DNA of 26,313 bases, from IMG/VR virus record IMGVR_UViG_3300003690_000122, positions 1-26,313 of that record; one strand, given 5' to 3'. The translations under genes and the position numbers were made by a program. Numbering within the stretch: position 1 is the first letter of the stretch; every line of letters begins with the position of its first letter. This document shows, piece by piece, positions 5,981 through 11,035 of the stretch. The notes under the pieces were generated by a model that was not told the origin of the DNA, did no database searches, and was given only the letters and a program-made list of their open reading frames with translations. The stretch is from a virus.

Positions 5981-6012
5981 CGGCTTATGGTGTAGCCGTT
6001 TGTAATACACCA
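5981..6012 (+). promoter_or_regulatory. H-type RNA pseudoknot between the HhH-like and ParB-like genes
   Basis: Stem 1 is CGGCT (5981-5985) with AGCCG (5994-5998). Stem 2 is TGGTGT (5988-5993), inside loop 1, with ACACCA (6007-6012) downstream. Loop lengths of 2 and 8 nt suit a classical H-type fold. It starts directly after the TAG of the upstream gene and ends 22 nt before the next ATG, a position suited to translational control. Confidence 0.55.
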
Positions 6013-6034
6013 GATACACAGAAGGACCAAAACT

Positions 6035-6829
6035 ATGAGTACGATTAAAGAACTAAGTAAGTATGAGGCATACCCCGTCTATAAAATACCTACAGATGGT
6101 ACTATTAAAATAGTAAAAGCTGAAGGACAACGTGAGCCGTTACCAATATCTCTAGCTAGATTGCAACAATCTATAAAAAGATGTAATCTTTTAAAGCAAA
6201 AACCAATCAATGCTGTTTGGCATAAAGGTAAACTAATTGTATTTGATGGATGGCATAGATATATATCAGCCAAAGTAGGTAACAAAAACGAGGGCAAAAG
6301 TTTAGAAGCATTTTTTATTGTTGTAACAGAAGATGAATATGATGATGAATGGATGGCACATTTAAATTCTTGTCAACAAAACTGGAAACCTATGCACTAT
6401 GCAAATATGTTTTCTAAAGGTAAAGATAAGAATAAAGCAAGTATTTATACAAAGTTCTTAGAATATTATAAAAGATACACAGTAACCGCTGGTGTGTTGA
6501 TAGCATTGTATAATGGTAAAGTACGTCGTCGTAATCAAGAGATGGATGAGTTTAAAAATGGTGAACTGTCAGAAGAACACATTAAAAATGTGGAAGAAAA
6601 ACTATCGAAGATAGATACTCTAAGATTCTCAGCTTCAAATCCACCACTGTTACACAGTACATTGGTAAAGCAACAGTTTCAACAGGCTGTCATTACTGCA
6701 CTCACAACTAATGGATTTAGTTTTGAAAAGTTTATTTATAATCTGAGTAGGAGCCGCCATAAGTTTAATTTACTTGCTAAACAGAGGGATATGCTTGAAG
6801 AAATATTTCGAATTGAAAGAAAGAAGTAG
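6035..6829 (+). CDS. ParB/sulfiredoxin-fold nuclease-like protein
   Basis: A 264-residue protein from ATG 6035, with AGAAGGACC upstream. Residues 12-90 look like a ParB N-terminal domain: PLPISLARLQQSI, then VFDGWHRYISAK (69-80), which matches the D-G-x-H-R-x-x-A nucleotide/phosphate-binding box of ParB/Srx proteins. The C-terminal half is helical and basic and ends in coiled-coil-like sequence (LLAKQRDMLEEIFRIERKK). In phages this fold serves as nuclease, CTPase or DNA-modification partner. The exact role here is open. It is preceded by the pseudoknot and followed by hairpin H6. Confidence 0.72.
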   Translation: MSTIKELSKYEAYPVYKIPTDGTIKIVKAEGQREPLPISLARLQQSIKRCNLLKQKPINAVWHKGKLIVFDGWHRYISAKVGNKNEGKSLEAFFIVVTEDEYDDEWMAHLNSCQQNWKPMHYANMFSKGKDKNKASIYTKFLEYYKRYTVTAGVLIALYNGKVRRRNQEMDEFKNGELSEEHIKNVEEKLSKIDTLRFSASNPPLLHSTLVKQQFQQAVITALTTNGFSFEKFIYNLSRSRHKFNLLAKQRDMLEEIFRIERKK

Positions 6830-6830
6830 A

Positions 6831-6883
6831 TTAATTAGATGTCCTGTAGTAGAACTATAGTGATACTACAGGGCATCAATTAA
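6831..6883 (+). repeat. Hairpin-family element H6
   Basis: The arm at 6831-6851 pairs with 6864-6883 (one bulged A, one U-G pair). The loop is GAACTATAGTGA. It starts 1 nt after the stop of the ParB-like gene and is followed by AAAGGAGA of the next gene. Confidence 0.82.
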
Positions 6884-6894
6884 AGGAGAATAAT

Positions 6895-7119
6895 ATGACT
6901 GAGTATGCAAGCAAGATTACTTTTGTAGATACAGAAATAAAAAATAAAAAGGTAAAAATAGTATGGAACACTAAAAGTCTGCGGTCAGTTGGGACATATA
7001 TAGATGGCGAAGCAAGGCCATTTTTATTTACTACATCAAGGGTTGAGCTTGGTCCTAATACTGCATACGACATAGCCTTATCACAATTAAAAACCATAGA
7101 AGAATTGATATTGATATGA
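6895..7119 (+). CDS. Hypothetical early protein (74 aa)
   Basis: ATG 6895 has an ideal AAAGGAGA site 7 nt upstream, right after hairpin H6. The product looks mostly beta (KITFVDTEIKNKKVKIVW) with a helical C-terminus (AYDIALSQLKTIEEL). No family is recognised. Its stop overlaps the next start (ATGA). Confidence 0.65.
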   Translation: MTEYASKITFVDTEIKNKKVKIVWNTKSLRSVGTYIDGEARPFLFTTSRVELGPNTAYDIALSQLKTIEELILI

Positions 7120-7289
7120 AAGCAAAAGAAAGAGATGGATGGGTGCGACACTATGACCTATTTACATTAGCCAATCATCCTATTAATATAGCTACTGATT
7201 GGCCTAAAGAGTGGACGTGGTATCAGTATCCGGCAGAGTTTCAAAAGCTGGCGATTAAATTATTAATAAGGATTGAAGGAGATAACTAA
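7116..7289 (+). CDS. Small Trp-rich hypothetical protein (57 aa)
   Basis: The start overlaps the previous stop as ATGA. It is rich in aromatic residues (GWVRHYDLF, DWPKEWTWYQYP) and ends in a helix (FQKLAIKLLIRIEG). No function is recognised. Overlap at both ends (TAATG with the next gene) marks a coupled translation chain. Confidence 0.6.
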   Translation: MKAKERDGWVRHYDLFTLANHPINIATDWPKEWTWYQYPAEFQKLAIKLLIRIEGDN

Positions 7290-7465
7290 TGACTAAAGAA
7301 TATACAAAAGAAGAAGTTATTGATGCTTGTATTGACGAAGTAAATGGATGGGATTTAGATACTTTATTGAACTATGCTTACGATAACCTTACAGATTATT
7401 TCTTAGATTCTGCTGATGCAGAAGACCTAGAACTCTTTATGGAAGGAGAAGATGTCAATGTTTAA
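7289..7465 (+). CDS. Small acidic hypothetical protein (58 aa)
   Basis: ATG 7289 overlaps the previous TAA, with AAGGAGA 7 nt upstream. It is strongly acidic (VIDACIDEVNGWDLDTLL and DSADAEDLELFMEGED) and probably helical. Small acidic early proteins often act as DNA mimics or inhibitors of host enzymes. Nothing specific shows that here. Confidence 0.62.
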   Translation: MTKEYTKEEVIDACIDEVNGWDLDTLLNYAYDNLTDYFLDSADAEDLELFMEGEDVNV

Positions 7466-7559
7466 TAACCCTTTAACTGGATACATAATATGTCTTGGTA
7501 TTGTAGTAGCTGTTTTGATATTGGTATATTTAAAAGCAACTGGGTTTACTATCGGATAG
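7458..7559 (+). CDS. Single-pass membrane miniprotein (33 aa)
   Basis: ATG 7458 follows GGAAGGAGA and overlaps the previous gene by 8 bp. One hydrophobic helix (YIICLGIVVAVLILVYL) with short polar ends predicts a single membrane span. An in-frame ATG at 7452 is too close to the ribosome site. Function is unknown. Confidence 0.5.
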   Translation: MFNNPLTGYIICLGIVVAVLILVYLKATGFTIG

Positions 7560-7569
7560 GAGATGACTA

Positions 7570-7824
7570 ATGACTGATAAAAAGTGGGTTGTGATATGCG
7601 ATTGTACATGGTGCCACGGTGAAGGTGAAACCTATGGCAATGACCCAAGCAAGAAGGCAGAAGAGTGTAGGGAATGTGAAGGTCATGGAATAGAAGAGTT
7701 CTATGAAGATGGTTATCAATATGAGAACGAAGAAGAGGTGCGAGAAGATTACAAAAGCAAAGAGATACTATTCGTAGCCCTTGTAGATCGTGCATGGGGC
7801 AGTCCAACAACAAGCATGGAGTAG
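7570..7824 (+). CDS. DnaJ-type zinc-finger small protein (84 aa)
   Basis: Two CxxCxGxG motifs are visible (CTWCHGEG near residues 12-19 and CRECEGHG near 33-40). They resemble half of the DnaJ cysteine-rich zinc domain, followed by a very acidic stretch (GYQYENEEEVREDYKSKE). It may bind zinc and interact with a host or phage protein. No J-domain is present. ATG 7570 has GGAG upstream. Confidence 0.6.
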   Translation: MTDKKWVVICDCTWCHGEGETYGNDPSKKAEECRECEGHGIEEFYEDGYQYENEEEVREDYKSKEILFVALVDRAWGSPTTSME

Positions 7825-7827
7825 GTT

Positions 7828-7980
7828 ATGAGTAACATACACAACGATGCCATCAAAGAAATGTTATATGAAGCAGCCTTGACAAGTCTCATTGAAGGTG
7901 GTAAACCTGACAATGAAGAGACTGCTATTGAAGCAGTCAAGATAGTTAACAAAGAGTTTGAAGAAAGAGAAGGATACTAA
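7828..7980 (+). CDS. Small helical hypothetical protein (50 aa)
   Basis: ATG 7828 follows GGAGTAGGTT. The product is an acidic, apparently all-helical protein (MLYEAALTSLIEGGKPDNEE, then a second helix ending FEEREGY). No domain is recognised. The stop TAA overlaps the next ATG. Confidence 0.6.
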   Translation: MSNIHNDAIKEMLYEAALTSLIEGGKPDNEETAIEAVKIVNKEFEEREGY

Positions 7981-8342
7981 TGACCAACACACACCCAATC
8001 CTAGAGAAGCTACCTAAAAAACACAGGCTACATCCTGACAAAGTGAAAGAATGGATCAGAGTTAATTCAGATATGCTTATATCTATCCGTAAAGATGTAC
8101 GACAAAATGTAAAAGGTGCTGTTGCTAAACAGACAGACATCGAAGGGTACATCAGAAACATGCGTAAGTATTTAAAAGATGGTGATTGGATTGATATGTT
8201 CTATGGTGTAGCACAAGAAGGTAGAATAATGCCTAAGTGTGTAGTAATGGCATACAACAGCGACGGCACAGCTAAACGTGACGTTGGAACTTGGTATCCA
8301 GACATGGGTATCTATACAAAGGAGATGAGAGATGGCGAATAA
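7980..8342 (+). CDS. Hypothetical phage protein (120 aa)
   Basis: The start overlaps the previous stop (TAATG) with GAAGGA upstream. The N-terminal half is basic and helical (ILEKLPKKHRLHPDKVKEWI). The C-terminal half looks beta, with Met, Trp and Tyr (MPKCVVMAYNSDGTAK, GTWYPDMGIYTKE). I do not recognise it. It overlaps the next gene by 11 bp. Confidence 0.65.
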   Translation: MTNTHPILEKLPKKHRLHPDKVKEWIRVNSDMLISIRKDVRQNVKGAVAKQTDIEGYIRNMRKYLKDGDWIDMFYGVAQEGRIMPKCVVMAYNSDGTAKRDVGTWYPDMGIYTKEMRDGE

Positions 8343-8625
8343 GAATCCATTTGGTAAAAGCACAACACAAGATAAGCCCTATGCTGTGTATCAAAATGAC
8401 TTTGGTTGGGAGTGGCGAGTATTAAAAACATACCAACGTCCTGATAAAGAACCAAGCAACAAGTATGCACGATGGTTTGTTGCGGCTACGTCACCACACA
8501 TGCACGATGGTGGCTATGAATTGGGTGATACATACATCAGTGATATAATGGGACCATATAATGACGGCTACCTTTTATCGGCTACTGATGAGTGGAAAGA
8601 ACATTATAAAGGAGAAGAAACATGA
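8332..8625 (+). CDS. Hypothetical phage protein (97 aa)
   Basis: ATG 8332 has AAGGAGATGAG upstream and overlaps the previous gene. The pattern DKPYAVYQ..FGWEWRVLKTYQ..DKEPSNKYARWFVA and YELGDTYISDI is one I associate with unnamed marine-phage proteins. It is aromatic-rich and probably a compact beta fold. Its function is unknown to me. It is coupled to the next gene by ATGA. Confidence 0.65.
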   Translation: MANKNPFGKSTTQDKPYAVYQNDFGWEWRVLKTYQRPDKEPSNKYARWFVAATSPHMHDGGYELGDTYISDIMGPYNDGYLLSATDEWKEHYKGEET

Positions 8626-8822
8626 GGTTACCTGATGGATGGATGTCTCCCTACGATTGGGAAGAATGGATGGAGCATACCCTAGATGAAATGCCCTCTT
8701 GGTATAGTAATGTTAATTTACGAGAAGATGCTTACCGTAAATATATTAAAGGACTTACCTATAATGTTTTTTCTAGTGATAGGAAAAAACGAAGGAAAGA
8801 AAGGCTAAAAAAATGTCTATAA
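8622..8822 (+). CDS. Small basic hypothetical protein (66 aa)
   Basis: AAAGGAGAAGAAAC precedes ATG 8622, which overlaps the previous stop. It has a Trp-rich N-terminus (GWMSPYDWEEWMEHTLDEMPSW) and a very basic tail (DRKKRRKERLKK), which could bind nucleic acid. No family is recognised. Confidence 0.6.
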   Translation: MRLPDGWMSPYDWEEWMEHTLDEMPSWYSNVNLREDAYRKYIKGLTYNVFSSDRKKRRKERLKKCL

Positions 8823-8872
8823 TCATGTACTTAGTTATACTTCATGTTGCTGTTGCAATTATAGTTGCATAG
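8813..8872 (+). CDS. Possible 19-residue membrane peptide
   Basis: ATG 8813 follows AAAGG at suitable spacing and overlaps the previous gene. The peptide is wholly hydrophobic (IIMYLVILHVAVAIIVA), one membrane span. Its stop runs into the promoter at 8865. It is so short that chance cannot be excluded. Confidence 0.3.
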   Translation: MSIIMYLVILHVAVAIIVA

Positions 8873-8893
8873 TGTAAGATAATATGATATAAT
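8865..8893 (+). promoter_or_regulatory. Sigma-70-type promoter, TTGCAT-N17-TATAAT, abutting the 8900 gene
   Basis: TTGCAT (8865-8870), a 17-nt spacer and TATAAT (8888-8893). The next ATG is only 6 nt downstream, so transcription should start at the initiation codon. This is the same box as the two leftward promoters. Confidence 0.72.
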
Positions 8894-8899
8894 ATAAGG

Positions 8900-9196
8900 A
8901 TGAAGACAATGAAGAAACTACCTAAAGACTTTTGCGAATGGCTGTTTGGTATAATGGACATACCATTCGCTAGGCAAATGGATTGGAAACTTAAACATCT
9001 ACGATCTCCAAACGAGAGAGAATATAAAAATGTTAATCGTTATACAAGAGCAGGTAAGGGTGGTAAGTTTATCATGTGTCCTCACTGTCATGCTGATACC
9101 CGTGTCTATCATTTCTCATGGGCTGCTATAAAATGTCCATCATGTGATATATGGTCTGATAAGAATGATTGGCTTGAAGTTGATTGGAAATTCTAA
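8900..9196 (+). CDS. Zinc-ribbon phage protein (98 aa)
   Basis: The C-terminal half holds CPHC (60-63) and CPSC (79-82), a four-cysteine zinc ribbon with Trp and His between. The N-terminal half is helical and basic (KLPKDFCEWLFGIMDIPF, RQMDWKLKHL). Such ribbons bind DNA, RNA or protein. The TATAAT ends 6 nt before ATG 8900, so the message is probably leaderless if this start is used. ATG 8909 is the other candidate, but lacks a ribosome site. Confidence 0.65.
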   Translation: MKTMKKLPKDFCEWLFGIMDIPFARQMDWKLKHLRSPNEREYKNVNRYTRAGKGGKFIMCPHCHADTRVYHFSWAAIKCPSCDIWSDKNDWLEVDWKF

Positions 9197-9372
9197 TGGA
9201 TAAATATGATTTTAAATCTCACAACGAAGTACCTACTTCTCTAGCAGATTATGTAGTAGATGTATGTGTCTTCTCTGGGCTAGAAATAAATAGCTTGACA
9301 GATATTAAGTTATCTGATATAAATGGTTTTCTAAATGGTTATGAAGAACATTGGATGGAGCAAGAAGAATGA
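9196..9372 (+). CDS. Small acidic hypothetical protein (58 aa)
   Basis: ATG 9196 overlaps the previous TAA. It is acidic, with a helix-rich appearance (PTSLADYVVDVCVFSGLEI, then DINGFLNGYEEHWMEQEE). No domain is recognised. A promoter-like sequence for downstream genes lies within it (9295-9323). Confidence 0.6.
   Translation: MDKYDFKSHNEVPTSLADYVVDVCVFSGLEINSLTDIKLSDINGFLNGYEEHWMEQEE
9295..9323 (+). promoter_or_regulatory. Promoter-like TTGACA-N17-TATAAA inside the 9196 gene
   Basis: Consensus -35 TTGACA, a 17-nt spacer and TATAAA (5 of 6). It would feed the basic miniprotein at 9369 and the cupin gene. Being intragenic, it could be a chance match. Confidence 0.45.
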
Positions 9373-9494
9373 AAGTTAAAACAATTAATGTGGATTCGAC
9401 TTCAAGGGCTTGGAAGAAGGCGCAGTTGAAGCGTCACAAAGCAAAGGTTCGGAATGTCGGGAAGAAAATAAGCAAAGATTCAGTGAATTATTAA
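9369..9494 (+). CDS. Small very basic protein (41 aa)
   Basis: The start overlaps the previous stop (ATGA). The product is rich in Lys and Arg (WKKAQLKRHKAKVRNVGKK), so RNA or DNA binding is likely on charge alone. No family is recognised. Its GC content looks higher than that of the surrounding small genes. Confidence 0.55.
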   Translation: MKVKTINVDSTSRAWKKAQLKRHKAKVRNVGKKISKDSVNY

Positions 9495-9533
9495 CAGCAT
9501 TGCACACAGGAAAGAAGATCAAGAGGTAGAGGA

Positions 9534-9962
9534 ATGAGTATAGTAGAAGGAAAGGTATGGGGGACAACGATTCCCCTTATCCAACGTCCTCAATTAGAAC
9601 TGCATAGTATCTTTGTTAATGCTGGTGGCTATTGCTCTAAGCATAGACATCAATCAAAGATCAATGCCTTCTATGTAGAGGAGGGTGAGCTTGAAATACA
9701 CCGATGGAAAGACTATGATTTAGTTGATGTTACAGTTTTATATAATGAGGATGTAGCTATAGTTCCGGCTGGTGAATACCATATGTTTAATGCTCGACGT
9801 GATACCAAAGCATTGGAAATTTATTGGTCTGAATTATCTCTTAATGATATTGAAAGAGAAATTGTTGGAGGTCTTGATAAGACCCTTGATCTATTTAATA
9901 CTCCAATGAAAGATGATTTTGGTAAAATATTTAATTTAGATGACTTAGAAGGGAGAAATTAA
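9534..9962 (+). CDS. Cupin-fold protein, mannose-6-phosphate-isomerase-like
   Basis: A 142-residue protein with both cupin motifs: GGYCSKHRHQSKINAFYVEE near residues 31-50, whose His pair and following Glu are typical metal ligands, and VPAGEYHMFNA near 77-87 with the third His. Cupins of this type bind a divalent metal and include sugar isomerases, epimerases and dioxygenases. The N-terminal GKVWGT and the C-terminal LEIYWSEL look like a conserved phage clade. The substrate is unknown. AGAGGA precedes ATG 9534. Confidence 0.72.
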   Translation: MSIVEGKVWGTTIPLIQRPQLELHSIFVNAGGYCSKHRHQSKINAFYVEEGELEIHRWKDYDLVDVTVLYNEDVAIVPAGEYHMFNARRDTKALEIYWSELSLNDIEREIVGGLDKTLDLFNTPMKDDFGKIFNLDDLEGRN

Positions 9963-10150
9963 TGTCTGTCATAATGGAAGTGGCAAAGCGAAGCGGGAGT
10001 CCTACATTAATTATGAAAGAAGATTATAAATCTTTAGACTTCTCAGAGAAATTACAATGCTTAGTCTCAATACGTACAGCTATTGAAAAAGAAATAGCCT
10101 TTACTGAGAAAGACTTAGGTAGGTTTGTCAACAAACGAAAGTTTGCGTAA
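9962..10150 (+). CDS. Small helical hypothetical protein (62 aa)
   Basis: ATG 9962 overlaps the cupin stop (TAATG) with AGAAGGGAGA upstream. It has a basic start (VAKRSGSPTLIMK) followed by a long helix (LQCLVSIRTAIEKEIAFTEK). No function is recognised. Its stop overlaps the next start. Confidence 0.6.
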   Translation: MSVIMEVAKRSGSPTLIMKEDYKSLDFSEKLQCLVSIRTAIEKEIAFTEKDLGRFVNKRKFA

Positions 10151-10353
10151 TGTTTGTTATAGTTCAAGATATAATTAAAGAAGCACATAAAGATGTGGAT
10201 GACTTTGATTGTTTTGATTTACTCACAACACCAACAGGCTTTCCAATGAAGTTTTCTACAGAGGGAGAAGCAATAAAATTTTTAAGTGCATTGGGTATTG
10301 AAGAGACAGCAAGTTTAGAAACAGGGGAGATTAGAATTGACAGAGTTCACTGA
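10150..10353 (+). CDS. Small acidic hypothetical protein (67 aa)
   Basis: The start overlaps the previous stop (TAATG). It is acidic (EAHKDVDDFDCFDLL) with TPTGFPMKFSTEGEAIKFLSALG in the second half. That second half resembles a strand-helix unit seen in many small phage proteins. Function is unknown. It overlaps the next gene by 17 bp. Confidence 0.58.
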   Translation: MFVIVQDIIKEAHKDVDDFDCFDLLTTPTGFPMKFSTEGEAIKFLSALGIEETASLETGEIRIDRVH

Positions 10354-10525
10354 AGAATATACTGTGCTTGTCTCTCAATTACATAGTAATATTAGTAAAC
10401 TAAAGGCACAGCTAAGAGAATCAAACGATATTATTAAACAATTAAGGGGTGAATTATCTATAGCACGTCAAAAAAATGGTGTTGGTAATTCATGGGCTGA
10501 GTTGGATGACGGCAGAGATAATTAA
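10337..10525 (+). CDS. Small coiled-coil protein with a TTG start (62 aa)
   Basis: The start is TTG 10337, supported by a strong GGGGAG at a 7-nt spacing. No ATG in this frame gives a sensible protein. The sequence is a continuous helix with heptad-like leucines (VSQLHSNISKLKAQL, IIKQLRGELSIARQK), so it probably oligomerises or binds a partner. Function is unknown. Confidence 0.58.
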   Translation: MTEFTEEYTVLVSQLHSNISKLKAQLRESNDIIKQLRGELSIARQKNGVGNSWAELDDGRDN

Positions 10526-10676
10526 TTTTTATAAGCACTGGAAAGAAAGACAAGAGACACTGAGAAAATCTCTTGGATATCCCGGTGATCTATGGTACAT
10601 GATGCTCGACAATGGCTATGAGCCTACAGACATTGATGATGTCAAACAATTTATAGAGGACTATGAAGATGGTTAA
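10506..10676 (+). CDS. Small hypothetical protein (56 aa)
   Basis: The start at ATG 10506 overlaps the previous gene by 20 bp. Longer readings in this frame are shadows. The pattern is ERQETLRKSLGYPGDLWYMM and an acidic end (DIDDVKQFIEDYEDG), likely two helices. No family is recognised. Confidence 0.55.
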   Translation: MTAEIINFYKHWKERQETLRKSLGYPGDLWYMMLDNGYEPTDIDDVKQFIEDYEDG

Positions 10677-10854
10677 GAATTTTTGGCAGAAAGACAGGGC
10701 AACTCTCTTTAAAAATTATGTACGCCAATATAAAGAAGAAGGCTATGATGCAAAAGAAGCTAGGCAACTAGCCAAGATTGAGATTAACGAAGTGATGGAA
10801 GACAAAGAAGACTTTGTAAGTAATCTTTGGAAAGAAACTTTTGAAGATGTATAA
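10669..10854 (+). CDS. Small helical hypothetical protein (61 aa)
   Basis: ATG 10669 is chosen because GAGG lies 9 nt before it. ATG 10663 is too near the same site. Charged helices (FKNYVRQYKEEGYDAKEARQ and an acidic second half) suggest a helix bundle. No function is recognised. It overlaps the next gene by 8 bp. Confidence 0.55.
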   Translation: MVKNFWQKDRATLFKNYVRQYKEEGYDAKEARQLAKIEINEVMEDKEDFVSNLWKETFEDV

Positions 10855-11035
10855 TTTAATTTATAAAGATAATGTAGTACAAAGATATAGAACCAAGCGT
10901 GAAGCGCAGAAAGAACTTGACGACAGGTCTAGTCTGTGTTATATGTTAAGAGTAAGTCCTTCTGAGGCATATTTAATTACGAAAGGAAAGACCAATGCAA
11001 CCAGAAGAAAGCGGATACAAAAGTCCATGCGATGA
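10847..11035 (+). CDS. Small basic hypothetical protein (62 aa)
   Basis: ATG 10847 overlaps the previous gene. It has a beta-like start (YNLIYKDNVVQRYRTKREAQ) and a basic end (NATRRKRIQKSMR). The layout resembles short proteins in which a strand is followed by a residue-repeating helix. It overlaps the primase gene by 41 bp. A TTGACG-N17-TATATG sequence (10917-10945) within it could act as a weak promoter for replication genes. Confidence 0.5.
   Translation: MYNLIYKDNVVQRYRTKREAQKELDDRSSLCYMLRVSPSEAYLITKGKTNATRRKRIQKSMR

Noticed and set aside
5978-6011. Stop-codon readthrough driven by the pseudoknot
   Set aside because: A second in-frame stop lies within five codons, and the pseudoknot starts with no spacer after the UAG.
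2941-6883. Reading the hairpin family as ordinary terminators
   Set aside because: No run of T follows any copy, and genes continue in the same direction with ribosome sites directly after them.
2941-6883. Reading the hairpin family as a CRISPR array or insertion-sequence ends
   Set aside because: Spacing is irregular, whole genes lie between copies, and there are no target duplications, transposase or cas genes.
10333-10363. TTGACA and TATACT near 10333 as a promoter
   Set aside because: The spacing is 15 nt, too short for a good sigma-70 promoter, and both boxes are explained by coding sequence.
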